This document shows positions 13,493 to 26,600 of a stretch of DNA of 64,000 nucleotides, in pieces. Under the pieces are notes generated by a model. That model searched no databases. It was not told where the DNA came from and worked only from the letters and a program-made list of their open reading frames with translations. Location of the stretch: the NCBI GenBank assembly GCA_003342895.1, contig PTFA01000031.1:5932678-5996677 (forward strand), in the 5' to 3' direction. Each line of letters opens with the position of its first letter. The first letter of the stretch is position 1. A program made the translations under genes and the position numbers. Source of the DNA: Casuarius casuarius. Its lineage: Eukaryota > Chordata > Aves > Casuariiformes > Casuariidae.

Positions 13493-15157
13493 TGACAGGA
13501 TTTGTGGAGTTTCAAAAGTATCAATTCTTCTTCTGTTTCTTTCCAACAGCTACATGGAACAACTAGCTGAAACAGTATGAACTCAAGTCCCAGCAATATA
13601 CAAACACACAACTTCATCAGTCCCCTGCCACATGGATCATATAACCGCTACCATGACAGAGCAGCTCCTGGATTAGCAACATCTTACTAAACTAGGAGAA
13701 AAACAGAGATAAAACTTTCAGGAGTTTGTAGCCACATTTCTATGCCTGTGAATGGCTAGTTAGTCAGTGAACACTGTAACTGTATGCTTTGTTTAAGCCA
13801 ATCTCTGTTTTGACCTGAATCACTAGCAATGCCTCTGTCATCCTGGACCAGGTAGACTCTACTCCGTATTTGCTGATAATATCAGAGCCTTTGAAGTTCT
13901 CAGCTCAGCTACCAGCAATAAAACATAACATATCTGGACACGTCATTTCAGTGACTCAGAAACCCTGACCAGGGTAGGCCACAGCACGTCTTCTCAGAAT
14001 CGCAGTTCTTGCACTAGATTCCCACTGAACTGCAAATTCAGTTCAAAAGATCTCATTTTTTATATTCAAGGCACTTGAGGGCCTGGGCCACTTTGGTGCT
14101 CTTTGTACAAGAAGGGTCAATACTGTATTTGTGCAAGACAGGCTTCCTCCTGAATAAACTGTGATTGCAATGATCTCAGATATGGCATTAAATATTCAAG
14201 TAGAATCCAAGCCTGGACTTGCACATAATTTAAAATTAGAAGTGTTCTGTCCAGAGGTTTGTGCACAGAGCTATAGTTCCACCACTTAGTCAGCCTGAGA
14301 AAATATTTTCTCATGGACAGATAGGAGATAATGGAATTAAATCCTCTGGAAAATAAGCTTCACAAAACCAAAACACGATCTTCCACATTCTTTGCTCTTG
14401 CATCCACTAATATAAATAAAAGGAAACTACCTCATATTACATACATATATGTATATGCATATTTGTGAATACATATACACAGTAACATATATCATATTCT
14501 GTGTATGTATCGTTATATACTATTCTGTTTAGATACCATGGGCACCAATCTCTTAGTGCAAGGCATCCGTGAAGGGGAAGAGCACAACACGAGAGTAGGG
14601 CACAGGCAGCAACAATGACAAGTTTCTCTCTAGTACTCTACTAGTGTGTTATAAACTTGCGTTTCACTTTCAGTGCATTAACTTAGGTGCATTTCTTTAA
14701 TCTGTAATTCATCCCTCACTTAGAAAAAGATCACAAAGAGGCTTCCAAGTAAGTAATACCACATGTTTTTCAGGTGACTTTTGATTAGATCTTTGAATTT
14801 TTACAGATCTTCCTACAGGAGTTAGTCAAATCTAGACTCTAAGCAGACTCTCCTTCACCACTGCAGGAAATGTTTCCATTTATAAACTGGTTTGTAAACT
14901 ATTTTTCTGTGCTATTTATGAGTGGATGATCACAATGATACATGCATCAGACTGAGAAACAAAATAAAAAAATTAAGGAAAATGGGCAAAAAAGATCTGA
15001 GCTACACTGAATTTCAACTGATAATTTAGAACAGCTGTTGGTGAAGGCTAAAACCATGGAAAGTGAGTTTAGAGTGTTAATATGAAATTTAGAAATCCAG
15101 CAATGTATTCAAAGCTTCATTTATTAACGTTAATACTCTTCCAAAGCCAGTGGAGGT
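13493..15157. other. Unique AT-rich noncoding DNA
   Basis: Nothing recognised except the TA/CA-rich stretch at 14435-14520. Confidence 0.7.
14435..14520 (+). repeat. TA/CA-rich low-complexity stretch
   Basis: Alternating purine-pyrimidine sequence of the type ATACATATATGTATATGCAT, interrupted. Confidence 0.75.
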
Positions 15158-15167
15158 AAAAAAAAAA

Positions 15168-15204
<37 letters not shown>
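15158..15204 (+). repeat. A19 followed by (GA)14 microsatellite
   Basis: Nineteen A followed by fourteen GA units, uninterrupted, so probably polymorphic. No SINE or LINE body precedes the A-run. Confidence 0.95.
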
Positions 15205-15208
<4 letters not shown>

Positions 15209-16216
15209 CTAACATTTAAGAGTCTGTATCGACTTCATAGTACCTGAACACTGAAATGTTAAGCAGAGCACTTTGGCTTTGTTTGTAATGTGTTTTATTC
15301 TCATAACATACTGAAAAGAAAAATGAACAAATCTCATAAGCATTAATATTAGTAGTTGTTGTGGCTGAATTTTTTAAACATTACGTACACATGTCTATTG
15401 TGAGAGCTTATTATACTCCCAAATGCTTCAGGTGAACTTAGCAAATACTTAAACTTCGCTTTTTTGCTCTGCTAGAGAGAATATTTACATAAATTTTTTG
15501 ATAAAGGTGACTTGTACAAATAAGGGCTATATATCGGAATCTTAAAACATCTGGAGACCCCTCCTGAGAACAATACCTGACAGCAGGAGCTGTAACACAG
15601 TCTGGGCTGGATGAACTTGTGTGGGAATTTGGGAATTACTGGAGAACATATCTTGCAGATTATATATATAATGATACTGACATCTTGAATATAACAGAGC
15701 TGTGCAAGTTCCTCAGGGATCGGAGCAGGTAGAAAGGTAATCTTACATGTGACATTGCTTGTTTGTAGTTCTTTGGAATTGTAAAGAAAGGAAGGAAAGG
15801 TAATGGCTTTAAAAGGACATATTTTCTTGATCAGCAATCTATGGATCTCGGCTACAGTTGCTAGGAAAAAACATAAATACTCAGACCTTCCAAAAAAAAT
15901 CAGTCCTGCAGTTGCCTCTAAAAAACTATTCTCTCACAACCATTTCAAACATTTACAGGGACGTGTGCAATGATTATATCAATCGGTGTCTAGGCCTCAC
16001 TGCATAGCTCTCTGTCTAAGGCTCTGTACAACTGGTAAGTAGAGAGTACTAAGTGGTGAGAAATAATAACTGCTTTAATGAGGGAGCTGTACAGCAACGT
16101 ACAAAAAGAGGGAAAAAAAGAAGAGGAAGCTTGCGGTGTGGCTGTGACCAGGAGTGTACGTGATTCAGCAGATACCTTATTTGGCCCAGAAACAGAATTT
16201 TCAACAGTAAAATAAA

Positions 16217-16250
16217 GAGAGAAAAAAAAAAGAGAGAGAGAGAGAGAGAA
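16217..16250 (+). repeat. A-run plus (GA)n microsatellite
   Basis: GAGAG, ten A, then about nine GA units. It creates the Ser-Leu-Phe-rich stretch in an otherwise unsupported 151-codon minus-strand open frame (15990-16445). Confidence 0.92.
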
Positions 16251-19200
16251 GGGAGAAGTAATGTGTCTGCGTCTCAAGTATAGATACAAGCAAGCTGATG
16301 CCTGCACAGTGAGTGCAGTCCTGATCTTTGCCAGACAAAGGCCAACAAATACACAAACCTGTGTCACACGTGTAGCAGGTAAGGCAGAGCTGCTTTCCTC
16401 CCACAGGGATGCCCAGTCACGATCATTTCTGGAAGTGTTCCTCAATGTGCAGGTGTGAAGATAAGTAAATGAAAGTTCAATAAGAAAATACTATCAAGCA
16501 GGAGTAACAGCTGGTTACTGCAGATGCTTCAAATAACAAACTGCTTTGATTGATAAACTTAAGAGTGATAAGAAACGCAAGAGCAAACAGTTAATCAATC
16601 TCTCCAGACATATAAAACAATATCAGTAGTGGAAAAAAAGTCATCTACCAACAAGTGATAGGGAAATATGGTTCAAATAGGTGTCCAAAACTTGGAATGA
16701 TCCCAGGAGCTATCCCAATCCATGGAAGACAAAAGACCTAGTGAGCAACCATCCCTTGAGAACTCTTCCCCAGGGGAACATTGTTGGGTTGAAATACATT
16801 TGTTTACTTTGTGTCTTGGTAACACAAAATTCAATCCATCATTGGCCTCTGACTATCGTTCCCATTTCCAGTCCTCACAGTATCTGGTAAGCTATTGGGA
16901 GATTTTTTTCCCTCCCACTCAAGAAAATCATCCTTTAAAATGTCAGTGTGATTAATAAGAGATTAATGGACCCAGCTCAGCACCTTGTCTGCTCAAATGT
17001 CACCTTTTGTGGTGTTTGGCAGTTCTCTTTTCCTGAAGGACACAGGAGGCGACAGTCTTGATCAGACAAGAGACGCCCAAGTGCACTTGTTGGCACATAA
17101 ACACAGACACTAAAAATTTTCAATGATATAAGTTAGCCAAAAAATGGTTTTATTCTTTCTGGAGGAATGTGTAACTCAAGCCTTTCAGTGTTTGTGATGT
17201 TACATTTGGCTGAACACCATTAATTTGAATGATTGTACTTGTTGCCTGTTGGGTGATTAGACATATTTGTGTCAAAAGAAGGTGTCTCGTTAATGCTGTA
17301 TGGAGAGGCTTTTTTCCTTCATCCTGAAACCCAATCCTCATTAACCCTTCATATGAGAAAGCAGGACTTTCCATATGAATGTCCCGGCACAGTGAAAATG
17401 TCATATTTCTCACAACCTGCATACAGAGAGCTACCAGCCTACCTATGCCTCAACTCTGATCTCGCTTCTGTGTTTCAGGAAAATGCAGACGGCTAGCAGC
17501 ATACAGGTCTTAGATCAGAACTGTCTTGCACAAGGCAGCATATATGTGCATGCCTCAAAAAGAAAAAAAGACTGAACTTAACCAAAAATGAAAAGTTTTA
17601 ATCCAAAAACTCAGGTTCTTTATGCTCGATACAACTACAGTTTGCAGGTTTTAATGGCACCATTAATTTAATATGCATCTATTTGAAGGGAGAGCAAGTC
17701 TACCACCACCAAAGGCAAAGGCCAATAGCCAAAGTGGTGTTCAAGTTGTACCGTGGTATATACGTCAAGAGAATGAAATGGATCTGTTGATCTTTAATTA
17801 TTCTGAAATCAGTTGAAAAAATTCATTAGAAGGATGAGAAGTGATGACAGCAAAGATGCTAGCACCATTTCACGGCAAATTTTGAGGTTTCTTTAAAAGT
17901 TTTTATACTGTACTGGAATAAAACCAAAATCTTTGGTGCATATTTCTCAAAATCATATTGTGCTCCCTTTCTGATTGAAACTTGAGCTTTCTAATTAAAA
18001 AAAGAAAGTGTATGCTTCTCTCTGCGTGGCCTCAGAGAGCATACTGTTGTATGGAATAATGCTTTATCATGATAATGACGATGTACAACCAAAAGATCCA
18101 GATTCAAACTCCTTTCCTCACTTATCCAAAACATAATTTTCACTGCCCCCAAAATGAATCACAGTACAAGTGTTAAACTTTTAAGTGCCAATATTCAGAA
18201 TTAAAGGGCCTAGCTTAAGTGCTCCAATTAAAAATGGGGCTTAATAATGCAAAATAGACAATAAAGAATGTGCCTGTGTATGGTTGCAACTACTCTAAAA
18301 GATCTTAGATTATTATGCTAATAATGGGCTCATTTACATCTGCAATAGGATTTCTGGGTAAAATGCAGTCATTAGCAAAAAAAACTGTGACAGCTAGTTT
18401 GTGATTCACTAAATTGCCTCGTTTATAACTTTATTGGTTGGCAGCACATCTGTTACGGATAGCCATATATCTTTTGTATACAGTACAATTCTGATGCTGT
18501 AATTGCCAAACATTGAATAAATGAAAAAAACCTTGAATCTGAACATTAAAAACCTATATGCAAGAGAGATTTCTGGCAAACCAGTGAGGGTCTCCCATCA
18601 GCAGCAGGGGCAGATGCTGATAGCTTGTTCCCTAAAAATGATTTACAATACATGTAAGACCACCACTGCATCAATAAAAATAAGTTGGTTAAATAAGCAA
18701 AGGTTCATTTATCGCAAGAATGTGATCAGGGAAGACAGACAATGAGGAAGAAGGTGGGATGTTTTATCAAGTACACTTTCGTATTTCTGTCTTTGAAAAA
18801 TCATGCAAATGGGTCAAATTCTTCCTAAATGGAATCTTTCATTTCTCCGTTGCCTCTTTGTGTATGTCTAGGAGGCCAGACAGGAAAAAAAGAGACAGAA
18901 TATGTTATAATACCATAATCGGAAAGATGGCCAAAAGGGAGTTATTCCATTGAATTAACCAGCTGGATTTCCATGCCAAGCTATGGTGCTTTTGCCTTTC
19001 CTTCACTCAACAGGAAGGGATCAAATATAGTGTTTCCTTTTTTCCATAACTATCCCAAATGAGCAAAAGTATAAAGTTATTCATGAAATAATTTAAACAA
19101 AAAAATAAAAATTGGAACTGCAGTACAGTATGGTGACCATATGCTTTAATCCTCAAAAACACAAGGCAAAATATTAATTTCCATCTTTTGTTGGAAAACT

Positions 19201-19462
19201 TTTGATTGCTGACAAAAATAACTATCACTGTTAAGCAGTAGTTTACAGTGACTACTGTTTAAATGTGGAAAGCTACAGATGCAATAAATGAGAGACTAAA
19301 GAAGACAACTGACAGAATCTGCAGATTTAATCCTACAATTTTAAAGGCTTGTTTATTTGGGGGAGAGTTAGTTTTTATTATGTTTTCATTTCTTACAATT
19401 CCGCAACAATGTCATGTGGGATTTCAGTGAGGGAGAGTAATCCTTGTCACAGAATTTATAGA

Positions 19463-19487
19463 ACACACACACACACACACACACACA
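19463..19487 (+). repeat. (AC)12 microsatellite
   Basis: Twelve uninterrupted AC units followed by AAAA; probably polymorphic. Confidence 0.95.
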
Positions 19488-22400
19488 AAAACCACAATTT
19501 CTTGTCTCATTCCAGAGCGTTGGTAATTACTGCTTTGGATGACGGAAAGCCTTTGCTAGACAGTGTCCTTTCTCTGACACAGGGGAACGGAGTGTTTTAT
19601 CATGTGAGGATTTCATCTTTGTTATAGGCCAAAAGGTTGTGCCAGTAGAAATGTTTTTTTTAAGCTAGCTTTTCTGACGAGATTCCTAAGGAGTATCTTT
19701 TTCCCTCTTTTCTACTTTTCCTTCTTTGCTGACACTTTGCATAGAAGCCAATCTTTTCCTTTGCAAGAGAGCAGAGTTCTTGGAAAGACCATAAAACTCT
19801 TTCACTAGGAAATCTGTATTTTCAGGCTGACTAGAGACATAAAACAGATATAAGGAATTAAGTATTCACCCAACTACCCCAGCCCTTCTCTCCCTTCAGA
19901 CAGACTTAGGTTTTCTGGGTACACCACTTGCCATTCCGCGCACATCTAAGGCTTCAGCTCCAACAATGAAGCCTATGCTAGCTGTAGCTGGATTTTCAAT
20001 CATGCAGTATGCTGAAGTGAATAAAAACAAGAAAAAATGCAGCACAGAATGATGGAATATGTATTAAGGCAGTTCATGGCCTCCACCAAATAACCGATTT
20101 ACAATGAGTTTTAAAGAAAACTTGAATTTGGGTCTCAGCACCACGGAATAAAAACTGCTTTTTTCCCCTCCCGGTTGCCAAACGTGAATAAAACAAATCC
20201 TATATAAAAATCACATTTCAACTTTACTGTTCTTCATGCCGAATCTTTCATAAAAGCTTTTTTCAAATAATATTTGTTCCAAATATCATACCACAAACAC
20301 TCAGGCTGCTCAGTAATACTGCTCTAAAATTCGGATCTTGGGGTGTAGGGGTCTTTTTCCTCCTTATCTACCTATAACACCTATCAAATATCTATTCCTA
20401 CCCAAATCCTCTATATTTAGAGTTTAATTCACTTAAAGAAGTTAGTACTTCTATCGTATGACAAATGTAGATCACATTTCATTTGGTGAAATGAGCCATT
20501 CACAAGGCTAAAAAATGCCAGAGGAGGACTGGATGCATCTGTTCTAAATAAGCTGTTTCTTCAATGTTAAAAATTATTCGTATCATCTTTCTGTTGACAA
20601 TCAAAAGACAGAAAATATTCTGTTTACATGATGACTGTATAATGAGGACTTTTTCATAATAAAGAAAGTTATCATTTAAGGATCATAGGCAGCAAATGAA
20701 GTTTCTCAATTCCTTTGACAAATTCCACGCCAAGTCAGGAAATGTTTTTTATTGGATTTACATCTCAAGAGGAGAGGTCTGATGACCAAAATTCAAAGCC
20801 TGTCAATGTCTGCGTTGGGTTACTTTAGGGACAGGCTAACTTTTCAAGGGCTTTTCCCTTTTATTTCTGGGTACATGAAAAGGGTTTTCCACTGGGTAAG
20901 AATCTGAACAGAACTGTCATGTAGTTCTCCAAAAAGAAACAAAGCAAAAAATAGATTCAAAGAAAATTTTGATATTTTTCCTGTTAGGCTACACTCTGAT
21001 GCTCTGCTCTATTGTTGCAGCGCATTGGCTAACATTTTGTGTTCAGTTCCACCAGTCTAATTAAGATGTAGTATCTTTTCTCTCTCTTATTTATACATGC
21101 ATATACATATATCTATATACACATACGAACACACACAAGGCACTCAGAACATACAGCTTCTTACCAAAACCCACCTCATTCTAAGAATCTAGTGCCTTAT
21201 ACCTTTGACTGTCTAGAAAATACTTTCTACTTAAAATTTTGATTTGCATAAGTAATTATAGGAAAAGCTTTTTTTTTTGAGGTAATATATGATTTATAAT
21301 CCACATTATTTCAGGCAAAATATGCTGTTTCCTTATGTGCTGACAAGGTTGCTCAGAATGAGATACCATCTGACACTGTAAATCTGTATTTTAAATACAA
21401 ATTGGTCTGTTCACACTGGCCATTTTCCTAGCTACTGGAAAATGCCAACAGCCTCTGTGGAGGCAAGAACTGCATTTCTGTTATTTCCACTTTATTGGAA
21501 TTGAAAGATGGATTATTTTTATGCGTTTTTGCAGTTTAATACACAGAAGACTTAAAATTATTGCTACTGTGAGACCCTTAACTATGAAAAAAACATTGGA
21601 ATATGACCAGCATCTTTACTAGCAGCCAGCAATAGCTAATGGCGTGGAAAACTAGTGTTCTCAGTATGGCTTATGACAATCTATGTCAATGTCAATGCCG
21701 TACCATTGTGCCTACTTCCAACACTAAGAACTTCCTATGGTGATCTGTCGTTACTCTCTCTGCTACTTATAATCTTTTAGTCATCCAAGACTTTCTTTTA
21801 CTGAACATGCTGTTTTATGTATTCTATAAAAGATCATCATGACACAGCTACTGAAGACTAAGTATATTAATGAATATCCTATGCTGTACCAACATGTTGC
21901 CTCCCTTCACTGAAAGGATATGTGAAATCAGCTTAAAACATAGTCTCTTTTTGTAGTCCACAGCGTACAATGTATATAATGCATTGATGATTATATAATA
22001 CATCACTTTCTCTTGAGTTTGAAGACTGTATTAAAGCTTGCCTTGCCAAATCTTCCCTCCACAATGGAAGGTCAATTTGCCCTCAGTTACCCTTTGTCTA
22101 TTAGTTTCACACATCTAAAATACAAAACGCTCAACTACACTCCATGCTGAAGCATACATGTACTCTGCGCTTGTACAGAGCCCTGCGTTAGCCTAACAGT
22201 CACAATGAAACCTTAGGAAGGCTGTAAGACCTAGCTGCTTTGTCCAAGTTATCGGATGTAACTAAAACTCAGTCACACAATAAACTGATGATGACCAGTG
22301 AAGCTTGAGATCACCACAGCCTGTTGTAATAAAGAGCAAAGCCACTCCCAGCATGCAGATGAAGACTGACAAATGGTGAAAGACAAAGTCATCTTCCTCA

Positions 22401-23124
22401 AATTTAACAAGACGCTATAATTTTTATAGTCATTATTTTATAATGACTGTGTCCATTTCAGCAACAGTGCACTTCTTTCCTTCAGTATAACTATGCATAC
22501 TAACCCCAGTCTATAGCCAGACCTAGTCTTGATGGGTAACGACTTCAAAGAATCTGCACCACTAACATGAGCTTTAAATCTTTAGGTCAGCCATGACAAA
22601 ATAACAACTTATTCCAAGGACATGACATCACTCCGGAACCAAAGTTTGCTCTTGCATTTCCTTTGAACAAGAGAGTGTTGCTGAACCTTTTATCTGATAT
22701 CTTTCATTCTTGAGACGTGGCCGGCAGCTGCATATTCCCTGCTATCTCCTTGCTGAATGAGTTTTACAGAGAATACAGGATAGCAAGATGAACTAAATAG
22801 CAGAACCACCATCACATGGACTGGCACACAAATAACACAAAAATAACTAGCTGTGTTCATAACACCATCAGATGTTAACTACTACCAAGTTCTTTCTTCT
22901 GAGATTATGGGAACTAGTCCCAACATAATGGCCAAATTTCAGTTCAAGAACAATTCTACTCTGCCAACAAGCCCCCCTAGCCCCCCTAGGCTGGCGCCTA
23001 TCACAAATACTCTCCCTTACTTCCTACAGGAGAGAGATACAGTGTTAATGATAAACCCTAGGTTTTAGGTGGCTTCATTTCACTTGTGAATGACAAGCAG
23101 GTCTTGGTGAAGGAACATCGTGTG

Positions 23125-23295
23125 GGGAAACCTGAGCTCTCTCCAGATTTCACAGTTTTTTCATGGCCTTCCTAAAATCTATATAGCCACTCAATGCCTC
23201 AGTTTCTGAAACCACAAAACTGTGTTTATTTTAACTATTAAATCCTCAATATACTTTAAGAGTAGTAATGAATTAAAAAGATGATATGAGATTAG
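23125..23295 (+). mobile_element. MIR-type SINE, sense, strongly decayed
   Basis: The spacing of blocks follows MIR: GGGGAAACCTGAGCTCTCTC, a worn middle, then CCACTCAATGCCTCAGTTTC (23188-23207) with TGAAACCACAAAACTG (position of 'cccatctgtaaaatgg'), and an AATAATA-like AT-rich part. The match to 'ctctctgtgcctcagtttcc' is the key evidence; the rest is weak. Confidence 0.58.
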
Positions 23296-24717
23296 AATGT
23301 ACCACTGTAGCATAGAACAGTAAGCAGCACACAAGAGCCTCCTGTAATTAGGAATGGCATTTAAATACAAATAAAAAAGTCTCATAGTATGTTAATCATT
23401 ATTAGATAAAGACCTGTAACTTAAACTAAACATCCCCTAGTTTCTGGGTGCCTGAAACCAGGATACAGATCAAATTTTGTACCTTAAAACCATTTTATAA
23501 ATATCTGACAACTCATTTCTGCTCTGAAACTCCTTCCTCTATCACAACCTATTAACTATTTCTGTTAGCATATGCCTTTTAGAGCTATCTGAGGATGTTT
23601 TAAAGCCTATGAGCATGTGTGTGCATGCACTTTCAGTATCTTCTTTAACATTTGGCCTGCATATGGAGAAACCTGTGATTTAAAGCTAGCTAAAGATTAC
23701 CAGACAGGCCCCTGAGTAACACACAAACAAATGTGCCAAGGGACAGTTATCAGAAAAAGAGAAGGAGGTTTCTAGCATTCAGTCGGGAATATGCAGTTTA
23801 TGAGTTGGTTAGGAGCCCCATTTTTCATGACCTCAGGCAAACAGTTATAGTCTCACTATGTTCAAGCCAAATTAATTAGTAAAGATGACATTTTCCAGAA
23901 GTAACCAGTTATTTTGAATGCCTCCACTTTTGAAGAGCCTCATTTGCAGAAGTTATATGACCAGCATTTTTCTTTGAAAGTTAGTATTTATAACAAAAGA
24001 TAGTTTCAGAAGCAGGGCACAGCATAAATTTATTTTCATTCATGGTACTTCATATCTACACAGTTTTCTCGTACACAGAGCAAGCTGGCACTCATTTCTT
24101 GACTACGAACAAACTATCTTAAGCCTCCGAAGATGCAGATATTTGGCATGTAATTGCAAAAATTAGGCGCTAAGGGCTTCAAGTTGGATCCAAGGCCATG
24201 TGGAGCAGATGACGTGTACAAGATTTGAAAGCAATTACACATTGCATGCAACTTTTCCTTCTGAAAAGGTCCTGAAGATATTTCATCATTTGTACAGCTG
24301 GGAAGTGTTTTAAGTGAATAATGTACTAGCTTTGAGTCCACCAGAAAATGATTTACAAATTCAGGTTGAAAACAGCAACAGTTTTGGCTGAAAAGTAAAA
24401 GAAAATCCTAGGACACCTAACTTTAAAAACGGAAACATAATTCAGAAACAGTCGCTTTGGAATTTGTCAAATTCCCCTTCGAAAAAAGGATAAGAAACAA
24501 TTTACTTTAAAACTCAAAAAATATATTGATTTGGGGCATTGATGGGGCTGTATCTAACTGAAATTTTAGATCAGCAGGAAATAACCTTTATTTTCACTGA
24601 AAATACTATAAAATTATGTTTCAGTTCAACCAAACTGTTCTCTCCCACTGGGAAGGAGGTCTCATTTACCTTCACCAGACTCTTGGACATTTCCAAATCC
24701 AAAAGCTTTTCTCCCTT
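23296..24717. other. Unique AT-rich noncoding DNA
   Basis: No gene or repeat recognised. A small perfect inverted repeat, GGAATTTG-T-CAAATTCC, lies at 24459-24475. Confidence 0.68.
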
Positions 24718-24945
24718 TTCGAAAGGCACAAAGGACCAACTCCATCCTACATTTCTGACCACATTTATTCCCCCACTCCTCTACTCTCTTTCTTCATCCT
24801 TGGCCTCACCTCTATCTGTTCATTCACAGTTGGTTGTCATCCTTTTGCCTGGGCTGCTCTATCCATCTGGAATGACCTCCAAATCCCTGAGTCACTTCTC
24901 CCTATATCTTCCTTTCACTCTTTAGCTTGCTTCACGGTTCTGCAC
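24718..24945 (+). pseudogene. Fossil LINE (L2/L3-type) ORF2 C-terminus
   Basis: About 75 codons stay open and resemble the C-terminal end of L2/CR1-L3-type ORF2 proteins: FERHKGPTPSYISDHIYSPT corresponds to the usual '..GLAPSYLSDLLSPYTPSR..' block. GCHPFAWAALSIWNDLQIPE then corresponds to 'GDRAFSVAAPRLWNSLPLSI', and SLLPISSFHSLACFTV to the following 'SLSSFKSLLKTHLF'. The spacing between the blocks is right and there is no stop between them. The flanking open frame is longer (24616-25065), but residues outside this range do not look like LINE protein. In such elements this region follows the RT; the RT itself has not survived here. Age is inferred from strong divergence. It is unrelated to the younger CR1 at 47-49 kb. 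Confidence 0.6.
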
Positions 24946-25849
24946 AATGAGAATGCTACAGAAAAATTACATGATTCTGTAACTGTCCATTTTGAGAAAA
25001 AGTATTGTATCCAAACTGAGGCAATGAATTCACAAACATCACCTGCAATCCTATTAATTTTTTAAGGTACTGTTCTATGAGGGTGGTACTACCTTACCCG
25101 TTAAAAACCACTGAACTGAAGTCTGCAAAAACACATTCATTGCAAACAGGCATGTGTTTAGTTTATACATCCAACCTCACTGCTGGCATTGTTTTTCTCA
25201 TAGTATGCGAGCTGCAAAAAAAGTTTCAGAGAAATAAATACATAAAGGTGTTTCAAAGTTGAAAAACGAGCTCTCAAAACACACACATGAATTTATATAT
25301 ACAAAGATTAAACCAGATGAAGCAGGACCTCCATTTAAAAGCCTTCCTGTAGGTGTATGGCTTACTTCCCCCCCCCCCCCTTTTTTTTTTCCTTTTTGAA
25401 AAGTGAGTTTGTAATTACCTGTCAAAGAACAAAATGGCATTGGTGTCTGGAAAGAATGCATTATTTAGAGAGAGTGACTACTTAAGAAAGAAGCTTTCAT
25501 CACAGGATATATTCTGTGGAAACATACAGCTTACATTGTACCATGAGCTATTTCATTGCAACTTGATTCCTGTCTTGACAATCAGCTTTCCACAAAAACA
25601 GCCAATGACTATTTGCCAAGCAAATCCCCCTAAAAAAAACTCTTCCCCCCAAAACCCAGAGCCTCTAAAAAGAAATACTAAGACCACTTCTTAAATTTAC
25701 CTTGAATTAAATTATAAAGCAAAGCTCACTACTGATCATTTTCTAGGCACACTGCACCACTTACTTGACATGATGGATTAACATTAACATGTATTTGGGG
25801 AGCCTTTACTCCCAGGCATCATGATATTAAAGCGCTTAATAAGGAACAA
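24946..25849. other. Unique AT-rich noncoding DNA
   Basis: Contains the C13-T10 tract at 25368. Otherwise nothing recognised. Confidence 0.68.
25368..25398 (+). repeat. C13 then T10 homopolymer junction
   Basis: Thirteen C followed immediately by ten T, then CCTTTTTG. An all-pyrimidine strand of over 25 bases that is prone to sequencing and assembly error. Confidence 0.93.
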
Positions 25850-26600
25850 TCACCATGGCACGAGGGTGTGAAATATCAGTTTCCAATAACAGTTTCTTGA
25901 ATAGAGAAGATCAATTGGAGAAAACTCCCACCAGCCTAAGTATCAACATTTTCCATTGCAAGGGCATTGCTAACAGAAATTGTTTGTCTTTCCACTTAAT
26001 GTGGATATATGAGAGCGAACGCTTAGTTTTGGTGCAGTTGCCTATTAGGTCATTCCCATCCTCAGCCATTTGAGGTCCTGCAAGGAGCAGCAAGATACAT
26101 TTCAAGGCAAAAGCTGTTGTTTTTGCAAATGCTATCAGGCCAGACACACTCCTGTGCGGAGCTCCACTTGGAGAAGGCAACCGGGTGACCCTATCAGGAA
26201 GCTGCTTATAACTCCCTAATTCTCCGAGCACCTGGTTGAGAAACAGCAGAGACCAGCTGCAGCGTGCCTTGACACCCTCCCCCTTCTTGCCTTTGCTATG
26301 TGATCAAGGGTCAGTGCGACAACTGGGTACACTGGCAAGCGGCTTCATGCACCAGGGAATTTCTCAGGTGGTCACGTACAAGCAGGCTCCAGGTCCTTTC
26401 ATTCGCACACACCTTGCAAAGGTGGCCAGGGAGGTCTTAATGAATTCAGTGAATCTGAATAGGTGCATTTGGAGAAGGAGGATCAAATGCAACAAGAATG
26501 TAAAGCTTCATGAGAATACCTGCTGTCGTCGTCGTCACAAATGGCACAGGCAAAGTGATTGATGCTTGCACATCGCCACGGTACTATTACAAACATGCAC
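25850..26600. promoter_or_regulatory. Candidate conserved noncoding block
   Basis: Repeat-free stretch with higher GC and scattered retained CpGs (GAGAGCGAACGC, TGTGCGGAGC, AACCGGGTGACC, AGTGCGAC, AAGCGGC, GTCGTCGTCGTC). Two open frames of about 106 codons lie back to back (- 25911-26231, + 26236-26562). Neither resembles a known protein, and GC-rich noncoding DNA gives such frames by chance. Either a regulatory block or an unspliced piece of a noncoding transcript. Confidence 0.25.

Larger units (their letters stand above)
15205..23124. other. Unique AT-rich noncoding DNA with microsatellites
   Basis: Contains the GA (16217) and AC (19463) microsatellites, a TA/CA-rich run at 21091-21135, a T10 run at 21269, a 9-bp-arm hairpin at 22428-22448 (AGTCATTAT/ATAATGACT, TTT loop) and a doubled CCCCCCTAG at 22971-22990. 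The 151-codon minus-strand frame at 15990-16445 is not supported as a gene. Confidence 0.7.

Noticed and set aside
15990..16445. 151-codon minus-strand open frame, the longest outside CR1
   Set aside because: It crosses a GA microsatellite that produces a Ser/Leu/Phe run and shows no domain. Its length is within what chance gives in 64 kb.
24539..24925. 128-codon plus-strand frame overlapping the fossil LINE
   Set aside because: The LINE-like residues are in the other frame (24616-25065), so this one is a shadow.
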